64,000 nt of DNA, taken from Archegozetes longisetosus (lineage: Eukaryota; Arthropoda; Arachnida; Sarcoptiformes; Trhypochthoniidae). The position numbers and the translations under genes are program-made. The stretch lies in contig JAEMBT020000008.1 of NCBI GenBank assembly GCA_018873245.2, positions 3,458,001-3,522,000 on the forward strand, written 5' to 3'. The notes below the pieces were generated by a model. It was given only the letters and a program-made list of their open reading frames with translations. It did not search any database and was not told where the DNA came from. This document shows positions 23,121-35,864 of the stretch, piece after piece. Every line of letters begins with the position of its first letter. Position 1 is the stretch's first letter.

Positions 23121-24039
23121 ATTCAACTTTAAGTAATCTCTTATTTAAATTCAAATTTTAATAACTTAATTATGTCATGAAATCTATCAGATTTGTAAAG
23201 AATAAAGTTCTCATCCATTTCTTTTTCTGTTACAGTTGTAGCACAAAATTGCATTAATATTCTTTCCATAAGCCATTCCATTAACTTTTTAGCTTGTTTG
23301 CTATGATATACTGTTTTTTAGTTTTATACGGAAAAAATTAACCGAATAAACGAAAAGATATCAATAGAAAGAGAGACCAAAATGAATTATCGCTGCAAGT
23401 TTTTCTATTGCAACCTTTTTTTCTTTATTGATTTCCACTCTTTTCACATAATATCTTATTCGAGACGTTTTTAGCACAATATCATAATCGTTTATTATTG
23501 CTGCATTCGTTGTTCACAACTTATTTTGGAGGTCTTCATATGTGACAGTCAAATATTGGTTTTTAATACAGCGCTTATTTCATATATATTTTCTCAATTT
23601 TAATCAATAAGGGATGCTTAGGGTTGAAGAGTTTACGATTCAAACAGACAGGGCTTAGAGACTAAATTGATGGAAAACTTCTTTATATCAACTGTAAAGT
23701 TTGATATAAACAATTTTTATCTAAGGAAGACAACTCCTAGTATTATGAAGACTGTTTGGTCGGGTCAGTGCTATCAAATGTTATCTGAGATACTATTTTA
23801 TAGCACTGAGCCCAGCATTTTTTAAAAGGCATATAAAATAATTGAAAACTATTATTTTCTATTATCTTAACTAAGTTTTTCTTCCTAAGCATCCCATAAT
23901 TTATTTGAACTCGAAAATAGTTGACAACTCAAATGCTTTATACATAATGTATATATTCTTTCTACAAATCATAAAATAACACATATTTTAAGTCTTAATC
24001 ACTTCCATATAACATATTCTACAAAACAATTCGACAAAA
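21204..24039. other. Region upstream of the receptor: repeats, no gene
   Basis: Upstream side of the glutamate receptor gene. It holds CT microsatellites at about 21525-21571 and 23077-23118 and a pogo-like MITE (listed separately). ORFs here are short and unrecognised, and one is only the GA repeat translated. Confidence 0.5.
22552..22692. mobile_element. Short pogo/Tigger-like MITE
   Basis: The right end, inverted, starts TAGTCGCCTCTAGTTATAAT and continues with close similarity to the left end of the element at 49498 (CAGTTGCCTCTGGTTATAGT). The left end CAGTCGACTTTCTCTACAGT is its inverted partner. Non-coding. CAG-CTG type ends with this pattern are typical of pogo/Tigger elements; the superfamily assignment is from memory. 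Confidence 0.6.
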
Positions 24040-24261
24040 ATGGCAGGACTTCAATTATTTGTTGAAATAAAGTTACTTTTATTTGTCAGTGCCGTAACCA
24101 CCGATAGACTTTGCAAGAGCTTAAGCTTTCAGATTGATTGCAATACATTGATCTGTAGATCAAATCAAATCTGTTTTCGCTCCACTTCTATCAACAACAA
24201 GTTAACCAAAGGAAAAGTTTCAAATAAACGTTTAGAAAAGTTGATAAATATGATTAAATGA
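24040..24261 (+). CDS. Possible small secreted Cys-containing peptide
   Basis: A 73-codon ORF with a good start context (aaaaATGG), a hydrophobic N-terminal stretch (KLLLFVSAVTT) that could be a signal peptide, and four Cys in the first half of the predicted mature part, then a Lys-rich tail. No family recognised, no visible introns, and it stands alone in a gene-poor region. It may be chance. Confidence 0.22.
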   Translation: MAGLQLFVEIKLLLFVSAVTTDRLCKSLSFQIDCNTLICRSNQICFRSTSINNKLTKGKVSNKRLEKLINMIK

Positions 24262-26238
24262 AATGATTTGAAGAACTGTTTAGAAAGTGTGGTTAGCAGA
24301 AGTAGTGGTTACGGCTCTGAGTATGATATAACTTAGTTTAAATTGAATTGTTAGTGGAGAAATACTTTTGAATAGTATTGGTAGATATGGTGGAACGCTT
24401 TGATAAGATATGATATTGCTATACAATTCTATATCTCAAGCATTTTCATCCACTTTCTCAACAAACCATCTATTATTATCAGCATTCAGTTGAGCAATAA
24501 ACCAATTTAACACAATTATTTGTTGTCATTCATTTGTAAGAACATTTGAACAGTTAAGTACTGCAACGTTTTTTGTGGCATTTTTTTCATATAGTTATAC
24601 ATTTTCGTGCTCTGTTTCACATCTCAAACCAAATCTCTAATTAGTTCATCAGAATAACAATTTTAAGCCATTTTCTATTGAACAGAAAACTGGTCTTAAG
24701 TTTGATGTTTGGCTGTTTCGAGACTCAGATATTCGTGAGTTTTGTGAACTAAAGTTAAATTTAATCATTGATAAACTTAGCAAACTTTTTACCCAAATAA
24801 GCTCAACGTTTACAATATTTAATTCTAAGAACTAGAATATTTTTTACTTATACCATAACAATGATATTTTTCGAGGAAAAACGTTACGATAAATGACTGA
24901 AAAGATTTCCGCCTTCTTGTAAGGATTCTATAAACAAATTAATAACTATTCTCTTGATAATACGCTATCAATTTAGTAGAGGCTGTCGACTAATACTCGT
25001 AGATAACGATAAAACAGAATCTAATTTGAAGCAGATCACAAGTTGACTAGTTTTCAACTGAAATAAATTCTTTTATGATCCTATTTTCAATTGAAGTCAT
25101 GTTTAGTATTATAAAAGTGTTTTCTTATTTGCTTAACAGTGAAATAAGTTATTTTTAGAGTAGCAAAGATTATAGTAAAGGATAGAGAATATAAGGTCAA
25201 TATAAGGTGAATCATTTCAGATCAATATTCTGTGCGAGATCCATATTCTGTGTTAGATCCATCAGAAGGTAATCCACAATCTTTTGTACAAAAACTCTAA
25301 ACTTTCAATCATAAATCATTGTATTTTAACGGTTATGTTTGAATAACTTAACTTTGTATATACACGTAATAAAAGGCATCACTTTGATTGAGTGCTCAGA
25401 TCTACTGAACCGAGTTTTTAGTGCTAAATATTAGTAATCTTTCTGTTTGTGACAGAGCGTGTGCGAGCATAATCTTAATTGCTCTCGCATCAGATCATAT
25501 TCAATTTAATTTCCTCTATTTTACTTCATTTTCAATGAAATCATGCAAAATCTATCTGAGACTTTAAAGATATCTATTCAAGTGAGACTTTTGAAAAGCT
25601 TGATTAATCAGATATCTTGCATTAAAGTTAATTGTGATGAACTGGGATTCTTTGTAAATCATACGAATCTATGTGCTCATCAATGAAAGCTACAGCTAAA
25701 ATCTCAATTCGACAGTTGAATACTCAGATTAAAATCAATAGGTGTTGAGGAATTAAAGATAAGTAGATATGCAAACAATTACTTGAGAAATAGATATTGC
25801 AAAGAGATTGTGGTTGAAGCACTTGGACTGTTGTTAGATCACGCTAAAACAGTTTAATATACTGCAGATTAAATAACTTGTTATGAGCATAATTGTTTTC
25901 TGAAAAGCATTATCATATATAAAACTAATGTTTAAGTGTTGTTCAACTTTTTCAATAAATTATAACAGACTTAATAAATCAAATTGGGTCTCGAGTAATT
26001 AATCAGTTTTGTTGTTTATCTCAATTTAACCATAAACTCGATTAGTGAAAAGAGTATAAATTGTTCTCTTAAAATCAAATCAATATTCCATATAAGGGTC
26101 TAATCTAATAAATTAAGTATTTTTAGCTACTCTTATCTTCCGTGGAATCGATCGAAGTGTGTTGTATCGATTAGGATCTAAATATCTGTATAATAAAACT
26201 ATAACAAAACATTAATAAAACTATTATAAAAATTGACA

Positions 26239-26319
26239 TATATTTTAGATGAGCATTATATACACGAAGCATAACTTATATTTTAGATGAGCATTATATA
26301 CACCGAAGCATAACTTTAG
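26239..26319. repeat. 40-bp direct tandem duplication
   Basis: Two copies of a unit starting tatattttagatgagcatta, almost identical apart from an extra c and an extra t in the second copy. Confidence 0.9.
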
Positions 26320-26518
26320 ACCTTAAGTCACTATATTATAAGCAATAACTATTGAGAGAATTTGTTTTTATTTCAAATTTAATAAATCTAATCTATAAAC
26401 ATGTGAGCAAATGATGTATTTATAAATAAGTTCAGATTTGAAACTGCAGTAAATGGACAGAATATAATTTGTTTGATAATGATTACTTTGTAGAAAAACT
26501 GAATTGTGCGCTAATTAG

Positions 26519-26625
26519 AAGCTGTGACATAACCAAAACATATGACATAATGAAAACCTGCGATATAACCGAAAATATGTGACGTACCAAAACCTGAGAC
26601 ACAACCAAAGTCCGTGACATAATTA
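26519..26625. repeat. Degenerate ~21-bp tandem repeat
   Basis: About five diverged copies of tgtgacataaccaaaaca-like units. Old and decayed. Confidence 0.7.
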
Positions 26626-27055
26626 GAGATTTGGTCTGATCTTTTATAGATTAAAGTGACGCAAAGCTAGTTTAGACTGATAATTTAAGTAAGAACAGCA
26701 AGTTACCCATTTTATGCCACTTACTAATAAAGTTTACATTGAGTCGCACTCACAGTCAGAGAGTATTTATCGCATCGATAACTCGTTTGACTTGAGAGAA
26801 AAGTACAAACTTTTAGTTTGATTCTTGCAAAGTATGAAACACAGAATGATTATGAATTTTAGTCGATAATAGCCTTGTAATAGGAGTGAAGTCTCCTTTA
26901 GTGGCATTGTTGCAGTGGAATTGGGTTACGATAAGAAATATGAGATTCAACAATACTATCATCAATGCTATTATCGTTTGCATTATATGAATACAATCGA
27001 AAGGACGGCAATCAATCAAATGAATTGTGATGTTTTCCAATTAATTAAATATTAA

Positions 27056-27846
27056 CTAATAATTAGGATTATACACATCACGATAATAGTGACCATACTC
27101 TCTACTAGATGAGCTCCATTTGCGTTCACTCCTCCACGGAGGTGTTCCTGGAGGACCAGTCAGTGGGCCGTTGATCGGGCCGTGAAGTGGCGGCGTTCGA
27201 CACATTGGCGGAAGTGGTGGTGGCGGGTTGGGTAAACTTGACAGACTAGGCCGATGCATAGGATATAACGGCGGTGTCCTTAATATTGCAGAGGAGGTAG
27301 AAAAGTTTGGCGGCGGAAGCGGTGGCGGAATCGGTCCTTCTATTGGTGCGTTAGGAAAGCTTCTTAGGCTTTGTCTACTTGCTGTACTTCTAGTGCTCTC
27401 ACATCTACATCTGGGATCTGATCTGCTAAGTTTTCGTTGTATTTCGTCTTGTCTTAATTTATATGCTAACAAAAACGCAAATATAACCAAAATCAGTTTT
27501 GGAACAATTAGTATATAGATCTGAGTGGACACATCTCCGGTCACCGGATAGTTAGGTATACGAGTCCAGGCAAATGGCAAAATACTAAAAAGTTGATTTA
27601 AGATAATTAATAGATGAACGAATCCGTAGATGATTAGCATATAGTAGTTCTGAAAATTAAGTCCACACAAACAGACACATGAAGAATGCAAATGAAAGTG
27701 GCCACAATGGCTGATTTGCCGCTTTCGTAGCCGTCGATGACAATAGTCGGGTAAGTGAATCCCCAAAAGGCTGCAATGAACATAGCGACCAACGAAAAAA
27801 CATTGCAGATAACTAGAGTACAAGTCATAAATTTATATCTGTTCAT
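27056..27846 (-). CDS. Multi-pass membrane protein with Pro-rich cytoplasmic tail
   Basis: The start at 27846 gives exon 1 (MNRYKF, then a membrane helix with TLVICNVFSLVAMFIAAFW). The frame must be spliced to the acceptor TTAATTTTCAG ending at 27650 to reach exon 2 (27649-27056). Two donors keep phase 0: 27705 (56-nt intron, 244 residues) or 27678 (29-nt intron, 253 residues). The longer intron fits the lengths seen in neighbouring genes. Exon 2 has two more helices (LIIYGFVHLLIILNQLFSI and ILIVPKLILVIFAFLLAY), then a basic stretch and a long tail with PPPLPPP and PPPPLPP, typical SH3/EVH1-type ligands, ending in a Tyr/Ser-rich stretch. Overall it resembles small tetraspan or MARVEL-like proteins, but I recognise no family. 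Function unknown; a scaffold-binding membrane protein is a guess. Confidence 0.62.
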
Positions 27847-28099
27847 AACGACTCAATATATCACTTCTCAACTTCTTCTGACCACTCACTTCTCAACACT
27901 TCTGCTACTAACAGTGACCAAAATTTTCATTAACCTATTCTCCGATCCATCACTTGATTGGTTAGCCTTTGGATTCTCCATTTTGCTATTTACCACTTCT
28001 TCAGTTCGACTCATGCGTTCCACTCTGTCTCTAAGATTGCCTTTCTATCGATTTTTGCTCCAGAAATGCCTTTTCCTCTCAGCAAAGTTTGCGTTTTTA

Positions 28100-29214
28100 G
28101 TGCATTAGCTCAACATTGAATATAGTGTTGAATGTCATTCACATATATCTTATATCATTCACTCTTTTATACAATTATTCAATTAACTCAACTCATGACA
28201 AACCCTTCAATACTCATAAGATATTTCTAAATATAGATTAATTTTGCCTAATCAACACAATATTTGCAGAAATACCATCCAATCGATCAATAGCTACAAT
28301 ATTCTCAAGTTTATTAAGTCGACTATCATATGGTAATCACTGAATGGACAAATTGCGTACAAAATTCAATTCATTTAAAACTGTTCATTCAACTTGTAAT
28401 TAGCCTACAAATTATCTAACAAGTCAAATAAATGTAATTATGTCACAACAATTCTATTTCATTTACATCTCGTACACTGCTTTAACTTAATTCGATTGCA
28501 TTTATTCAAACTGTTGGAGTGATTTTCAAAAAGTATAAATTACTACATATCGAAAAACTAGATTTTGATCATTGCAACTAAACCTACAGATTTGAAGCAA
28601 TACAAGCGAACCTACTAACACTAACTCGTTTTGATAGGATCTAGTTTTCTCAGTACGCTGTGTTTTATAAACTAAAATAGCATCTAGTTCATTTAGTAGA
28701 CATAATATGATTCCCGTATAATTTATTAATTTTTGCCATAGTTATGTCAAATGCACTCTGCAAATTAAGTGGACCTCACATTAATAGAGCCTTCAATTTT
28801 TCACTTATTTACACATTTTACTGATTAAAAATCAAAGATAATTATTGTTATGAATCACGTGAACTTACATGTCAACAGCATGTTATTTAAAACCTCGCCT
28901 TACCTTCAGCTCATTAAAATATCTTAGTGAATCTCAATCGTAGCACTTTGCTCTTTTTCAACACATCCGTAATATTGGCAAACGCATTTTGTATTATTAT
29001 TTGCAGAATATTTTTATTTTACAATCATTTCGTGTGAGTTGAACAAATGCTTATAGATATTAAGTTTAAGATAGATTGGGTTAGGTTGGATTAGGTTAGG
29101 TTAGGTTAGTCTAGTTTAGGAAACAAAGTTCAAGCTTATTTGATTTAAATCATTTCTGATAGAATAGATAGGCTTCATCTGATGAAAACAACTATTTAGT
29201 GGTGTGATTTCAAG
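28100..29214. other. Intergenic with interstitial TTAGG-type repeats
   Basis: No gene seen. At 29078-29110 there is a run of TTAGG/TTAGGT units (see repeat entry). Confidence 0.5.
29078..29110. repeat. Interstitial telomere-like TTAGG run
   Basis: Several TTAGG(T) units in about 33 bases. Shorter similar runs occur near 19205, 52440 and 56850. TTAGG is the ancestral arthropod telomere repeat, which supports an arthropod source. Confidence 0.7.
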
Positions 29215-30489
29215 TTATTTTAGTTTGACTGTATAGTAGAATTTGGCATTATCCACTGGATCACCACTTAATGACAAAATCCTATGTTCAATTGGATGAA
29301 TGTTGTTTTGGTAGTATACCTAAATATCACAAGTTATAAGTTAATCAATTATTTCTGTTCAATCCAAAGATAAATTGTTTACAATGTTTTTTTCTTACTC
29401 TGACTCCTGTTTCGTTACATGAATCAAATATTGCTGCGTCTCCTCCGTAGCCACTTCCGGGAGACAAGAATGTAGCGATTGGTGTCAAATGCGCTATTTC
29501 GTGACACTTTTCAACTACCTTTAAGTTTAATTAAAACGTTTCATTTAAATCTTCAATTCTATTGAATCGATATTACACTATTTCAGTTATCTTTTCATTA
29601 GTTATTATTAAAGTGATTCCACAAAACAGTTAAACACTTCAACTGTTTTTCAATTATAAAGAGTTTTAATTAGAAGTTAGAAAGTTTAGAAACATGTGGT
29701 GCACTGAACTTGTATTTGGTGGGCGATCGATTGAAAAGCTCCATCGATATTCTTATGCAAGTCTACTTTTTTCGAATAGTGCTCTCATTTTTCTGTTTTC
29801 ATTGAATTTGTTGGGCAGAGAGTGATGATTAGGAATGAAACAAAATTAAATTTTCTCATACTGATTATGATTAAAATTAGCTAAAAACAAAAAAGCAATT
29901 TTCTCTCAAACCCATTTTATGTAAATACTTAACGCCTCAGCTCAAACTCCTTAATATTCTAAGCAATCATTTTCCAAATAATTATGTGAACAAATCGATT
30001 TCTAAAATAAGTCGTCAATTTATCTCAAGTGAAGGTCTTTTGTGGAGCTTTATTGAGATATTTAGTCGTAAGAACTGGAACCAATCGAAAGGAGAAGATA
30101 TAAATACAGTAAAAGCTGTCCAACTGAGACATGGAGTGAAATGAATTTTGCGAAAGAGCACAAAACTTATTTTCATTGTTCTTTAAAAGTGATTCAACTA
30201 CGTGTTCAAGTCAGAAAGATTTAACTTTACGGAAGATTGAGTATAACTTTTTATGATTATCTTTCTCTTACATTCTCGCCTCTGAGCCATTGGGTCCAAG
30301 GACTTTTTGATGCTAGATCTGCACAAAAATGTTGGATAAGACCAACTCCATCGTAACCACTTTCTCCTCTAATTTTTTCTCCGATATGACTGTTTGGATC
30401 CGAACATTTGATATACTTGACAGCACTGGAATCAGTTGTCACATCGCTCTGTTTGGTGGTGGCATTTGATGCTCCAGTGGTTGAATTTT
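29215..30489 (-). CDS. BPSL0067/NlpC-P60-like secreted-type protein (5' end missing)
   Basis: Three exons join in phase on the minus strand: 30489-30272, 29518-29399 and 29319-29215 (stop TAA). The first exon begins mid-codon after acceptor TTTGCAG, so at least one upstream exon, probably a signal peptide, is unassigned. The protein starts with a Thr/Ser-rich segment, then KIRGESGYDGVGLIQHF, WTQWLRGENV, LTPIATFLSPGSGYGGDAA, VYYQNN and PIEHRILSL, ending NAKFYYTVKLK. The order (G-x-x-x-L-V/I-x-x-F, W..W..G..V, PIATF, HRI, YTV) resembles the bacterial BPSL0067 family, a predicted NlpC/P60-fold amidase related to type VI secretion amidases. At the expected catalytic Cys I see Gly, and at the expected His, Asp. 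The introns show it is eukaryotic now. The gene is fairly sure; the family call is from remembered motifs. Confidence 0.55.
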
Positions 30490-33400
30490 CTGCAAATTCA
30501 TAAGTTCCTTAATCTTATAGGTCAAAGTTAACTATCAAAGTAAATATATAGAGCTCTGAGCTTGAAAACAATCTTACGTTAAGCCAATGTCGTAGTCAGG
30601 TTTCTGCAAAGATGACTCAAATGCTTAGATTTCGGGAAGCAAGCGTTAACTCATAATCAAATATATGTTAATTTCTTATCAAACCTTTCTTTGATGTCTA
30701 ACAACAAGCAATCGATTGATGCATCGAATAAATATGGTTTCAATATCTTTGTAAGATTTTTTTCAAGCACAGACTCACAGTTGGGTTTTGTAAAACCTCC
30801 AGGGACCAAAGCCCTTCGCTGGCTATGCCTATACATTGAGTATGACTATTATATGATTAATAACACATTCCGATGACTTATTTGACTTTTATTCACGTTT
30901 ATTCTTATGTCAACTTTTCTGAATTAGTAGTCAATAGATGAAAATCTTATTTTGTTATAAAATAAATAATCGATCATTGAGTCATAAATATAAAAAAATT
31001 GAAAGCTTCAAATAGAAGTGACTTGAAGTAAGTTCTCTCAACATCAATTCGAGATAACCTTTCAAAGAATGAGTGACACAAATAACTATCTCATTCATTA
31101 TAAAAAGTATATTTGTCTGTAAACCATTAAAATAATAACACTTTTTCAGAGGAGAAAACTCAATACTAGTCGTTATAGTGATAAGAAGACAGTCGAGTCA
31201 ATGCATTTCAGTTTTAGATTGAAGTCTATCTAAAGTAAATCTTTTAGAAACTAAAGTCAACCCTATTATGCAGCGCTCTATACCGACGCTAAACTTTCAT
31301 TCAGTATGTTATAGAAAACTTTATCTCAATTCATAATATATTATTCTGAATCTGTTTAATCTTTAGAAATGTTTGTGAGAAAAAATGTTTATTGATTTTC
31401 TTACTCACTAAACTACTTGATAAATAGGCATTTTTTGTTTTTAGAGCCAAGCAAATCATTTATAGGGTTTATACTAAAGTATTCCATAAAAATACATTAA
31501 AGAAATAGATTGTTAAAACTCATTTTCAGAATAATATCACAATAAAAAATTATTATTGAGAAAATTGCAACTCAAATTGCAACTCATTTTCTTCTAGATA
31601 TAAACTTCAAAAAAATAGCAATAGTGCCGGCCTTTAAGTATCGCACGAACATTTTGCATCAAATTTTCTGTAAATTACAATTAATATTGAAAAACGGCAG
31701 AGATGGGCAAAAGATAAAAACTCAGTTGAAAGCTGCTTATAAACTAATCCATCTAAAAATATACATTACCAGAAGTAGCGGAAGACACGATACACAAGAG
31801 AAACAAAGAGAAAACTTTATTCATTTTCAAAGTTAGGCTTAGAAAAGAGTTGTTAGTTTAGAAAATAGATGTTTCACAAAATCATAAATAGGTAAGATGT
31901 AAATGAATTAAAGTGTGGCTTTATCTAATTGTATGCTATAATGAGGCATATGTTATTTGGTAATAAAATTCTCATAAATTGATTATAAACGTTAATTTTG
32001 AATGTTCACAGTAGGATGTAGAGTACACCTGCTGTCAAACATATGAGATAACTAATCATTAAAATCTTGTGACTAAATTAATTAAAGAGAAAGTAAAACC
32101 AGTTAGAGCTTCTATTCTTCACGCAAAACGCTTTTAGTCATGGTCTTATCGATTTTTAGCCATTTTCCATGAATAAATTTCAGGATTTCAGGATTCAAAA
32201 AATGCAAAGTTTTTGTTAATAAGCGGAGAGACTAACACTTTATTGTGAATAATGAGAGCGTGAATTGTAAGTATAATAAAAGTTTGACTGAAGCGTGAGT
32301 ATAAGAATTGGATCAAGTATAAGATAAGAGGTATTTAATATGAATTGATAGTGCATTTAATGCTCCATCTGTACTGTAGAACCACATCAATTTTAAAGCA
32401 TTTGTTCACTTTGTAAAATCAATTTCTATATAAATCATTTCTAGCACACTATGTCTTATCGTTATTATACTTCTATACATGCATTTAAGCTCACATAAAC
32501 CTAAAGGCTGATAAATAGGAAATTTTCGCAACAATTCTATAAATTTGATGAGCTCTCAACAGAAAAGCAAAATTCAATTTTAAATCATTTCAAATTTAAA
32601 CTCAAATCCAATGCAAGAATGATAGGATAGATACACTTAATGTAATGTTTGCAGACATGATTAGGCAACAAAGGCATACATTATAGCGACAAAATTGATT
32701 AATACAGTAAAAACTTGTTCAACTTTCACACGCACTCAAATGGTTTGTAAAAGACAATATAAAAATCTCAAAGAAAAACATAGCTCAGTTGTTATTGATT
32801 TTTCAAAACCATTTAACTACATGTTCAGCTTAAACAGGTTTTACTGCGTGACAATCGCCTCGAATGAAGTTATTGTTGAATTCTAGTCGCGTTGAATGGC
32901 ATTTTTATATGATTTGCCTGTTTTTGATTAACTAAACGAAATCTATTCTCACACTTGCACTTGTTCTTTTATATGAACGATACACGCGTGAATGAGTAAC
33001 ATTTATTGTCAGAACATGTTTCACCTAATCATCCTATTAATGGAAAATTTTTGTCAAATTTTCAAACGTAAATTTAAGTTTTGAAATTTTTCTAACAGCT
33101 CACTAAATTTCAGGCGTACTAAGCCTCTCACAGGAATAATACGTGCAGTATAATCTTTGCTATGGTTGTCAATACATTTAGTTGTATTCTTACGTTTCAT
33201 GCTAGAACATTCTTTATCACATAAAGCACTACTCTATTTTCAAGCTAATTAGGAGACTCAATACTCCAAAATGAATATTCATTTCAATTTATTCAGCTCT
33301 ATTATCACCAAAGAAGCATTTATTTTGTTCAAACATTCTTTGTCTCCACTGTCCCATTCTAGAATTAAAAAATCATTAATAAAAGACTCTGTCATTTCAA

Positions 33401-35027
33401 AGGATTTTATATCTCATAGGAGATTATTTCATTAAAATAATCAACAAAACAATAAGTGATTTGTAAAATATCTCTCACTTTAATTGTAAAATCTTTTCAT
33501 ATGCACGTTTTGATGATCATAACTACAGTACCACTAAAATGTCAGGCAATATATTCGTACACCAAAAGCTTGATTAATTTTTAACAATAGAGTCCAATTT
33601 TAATCAAATTATCAACATTGCAATCTATTATTTAGATTGTCCACTTTTTGGCACATTTGTAACGTTTCCGATGTCTCTGGATTTATTGACGCATCTCAGA
33701 ATAATTTATAGATAAGATTCTGAAATATTATCTTTGAAGTATTTTAAATGAAATCCAAAGTTTATTCGATTGATAACTAATTAGTAAGAAAATTAAAATA
33801 AAATTTAACATGTTGATATGAAACACTAGTTTGAAACTGAAGTTAGTCTGAGTCTGAAAGGTACTTAATTAATAAATGATTTCAAGCAATTCAAAATATA
33901 GACTCTGATTTTTCATAATATTTAAACTTAATTATGGTAAAACTTGAATAAGTCTATTTTAAAGTTGAACTGATTCTATATATTTGGTGTATAGTACAAT
34001 CCTTTAATCTTATGCTCTGCCTCTTCTTCATTGCACTGCTTTCTGTGATCCCTGTATAGTATCCACTATCAATAAAACTGATATCTTTAATGGAAAATTC
34101 ACTTTTATTCATGAAAATGGTGTTATAAAATGATGTCTTGCCTTATTTCCCAAACTCGACTCATATAGAATTATTCCGTACAAAAGCATTACACCTCTTA
34201 AATGGCATTGTAATAACCATGTAATTGGTAATAGCTGTTGTCCACAAAAGTGTTTATTATAATTAAAATTTGCATGGCAACAAATTGAGACATTATTTAC
34301 AGTTTGTATTTCTGTGACCAAATCAAAGTTAGAGAAAATATTTATAAAATCTATTCTGAACGAAATATATTCTGTGAAATCATTCTTATTTCACAGCTGG
34401 CTACTGTTACAATAACAAAACTATCAACTAATACTATTGACTTAATTGGCATCTGATCCATAATTCCAAGTTTAATCAGTTATATGCTGTTCATAAAAAA
34501 AATTTGAATTGCATGAATATAAAAACCCATTTCGTGGTCCGATTTGAATTTCAGAAAGTTTCAGAAAAGTCTTGTTTTTGAATGTAAAAGCTTTTTCAGT
34601 CATTTGATGCCAAAAAAGCAGGACATTATCTAACGAAAAGTGAACTGTGATAAGTTGGAAACCAAGAGTGAAGATAATTAAAACCTATTGAGTTTGAGTT
34701 GCCAACATGATTAATTACTTTTTTATCCTAACCTTTTGACCTAATAAAAGCTGAATGATTATTAAGAGTCAAATTGAAATCTATAGAATAACTAGTTACA
34801 AAGATCTAAATTGCAATCAATCAAAAAATAAGTCTCTCTAGGATTATATGTACAGTACACTCTAAACTTGCTAAACTTTGATAGCAACCAGAAGTGATGC
34901 GTTATGATGACATGCTTTCCATCAGATTAAAATATTGAAGACATTAATAAACTTACGAACACTCAATATGGTAATCGAAGCAAATCTAGAACCGAACTTG
35001 ATGAAAATTGATGTGCATGACAGAGTG
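30490..35027. other. Gene-poor stretch, no gene recognised
   Basis: ORFs are at most about 70 codons with no recognisable family. A 26-nt exon-like island with a good acceptor and donor lies at 30583-30608, but its phase does not fit the gene to its left. A segment near 32740-32886 resembles one near 49985-50110 (see repeat entry). Confidence 0.5.
32740..32886. repeat. Dispersed repeat, second copy at about 49985-50110
   Basis: Both places share strings such as aaaaatctca and gttattgattttt followed by actacatgt and caggttt, in the same order and spacing, with many differences between. Probably two decayed copies of one dispersed repeat. The 32.7-kb copy is open for 63 codons, but no transposase is recognised. 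Confidence 0.45.
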
Positions 35028-35035
35028 GTTTACAT

Positions 35036-35628
35036 CAGTGATTGTCAACCTTTTTCGTACTGAGTACCACCAAAATATTCTTATAGTTCTAGTTTATTTG
35101 AAATTAAAATTTTTAACAAATATAGTGAGAATTTATTTGAGAATATATACATTAATGAGAAATTTGTGACTGTTATGATTTACAAAAATGATTAATTCTA
35201 GGGATGACATTAGTCAAACATAATCTCAAGTCATTTTCGACATTTAGTCTATTTCTATTCTTTTGACTGAAAATAATGCAGAAAGGGGCTTCGCATAAGT
35301 AAATCGAAGAGAAGACAAGAAGATAACGAACAGCTTATCTTGAAAGTCTTCATGTTCATTGTCTAATTGGATCCAAAAGTTTTCAATTGAAGCATTAGTA
35401 AACCTTAACTTAAGAGTTGAACGATAAGAAATCTCAATTAATTGTCTTTATTTTGAATGCTAAGATTTTGCAATTCACTATGGACATTGAATGGAGATCT
35501 AATCCAATCATCCTCAGACATACAACTTGGGAAATAAATCTCGAAATGTTTCAAAGGTCTAATATGATTGACAGACATTTTTCACGACTACACAAACTCT
35601 GTGGCGTACCACCGGCTGAGAAATGTTG
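35036..35628. mobile_element. 593-bp hAT-type element
   Basis: Flanked by a perfect 8-bp duplication, gtttacat (35028-35035 and 35629-35636), the length used by hAT transposons. The left end CAGTGATTGTCAACCTTTTT is a typical hAT terminus. The right end read inverted (CAACATTTCTCAGCCGGTGG) matches the left imperfectly. An internal ORF at 35417-35638 runs out through the right end and has no recognised domain, so the element is non-autonomous or decayed. Confidence 0.8.
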
Positions 35629-35864
35629 GTTTACATAGCAACGGTTTTATTTTCGTTGCTATCAAAGCTTATTCAATTTTCAAGTGTATATGAGTATAAA
35701 AAACTTTGATGATGAAAAAATCCGGAACAAATCATAGAAATATATTTTTCTGGGATAAAGCTTAATTCCGATCTCCTTCTATAATAACAGAATTAGTCGA
35801 TTTCTGATGAGTTTTGGTCTTCTAAGCATCAAAAACAAAATTTCAAAGCTATAAGAAAAAGTGA

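Larger units (their letters stand above)
24262..27055. other. Intergenic with small tandem repeats
   Basis: No gene seen. It contains a short duplication near 25220-25262 (atattctgtg units), a 40-bp direct duplication at 26239-26319 and a degenerate repeat at 26519-26625. A hydrophobic 75-codon ORF on the minus strand (26813-27040) is not convincing. Confidence 0.5.

Noticed and set aside
27228-27518. 96-codon plus-strand Gly-rich ORF
   Set aside because: Antisense of the Pro-rich tail of the membrane protein.
27755-28108. 117-codon plus-strand ORF with hydrophobic stretches
   Set aside because: Largely antisense to and upstream of the minus-strand membrane protein exon; its N-terminal part is the complement of that coding sequence.
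30583-30608. 26-nt exon-like island with good acceptor and GTAAGA donor
   Set aside because: The only open phase does not match the 5' phase of the BPSL0067-like exon at 30489, so it cannot be its upstream exon as read.
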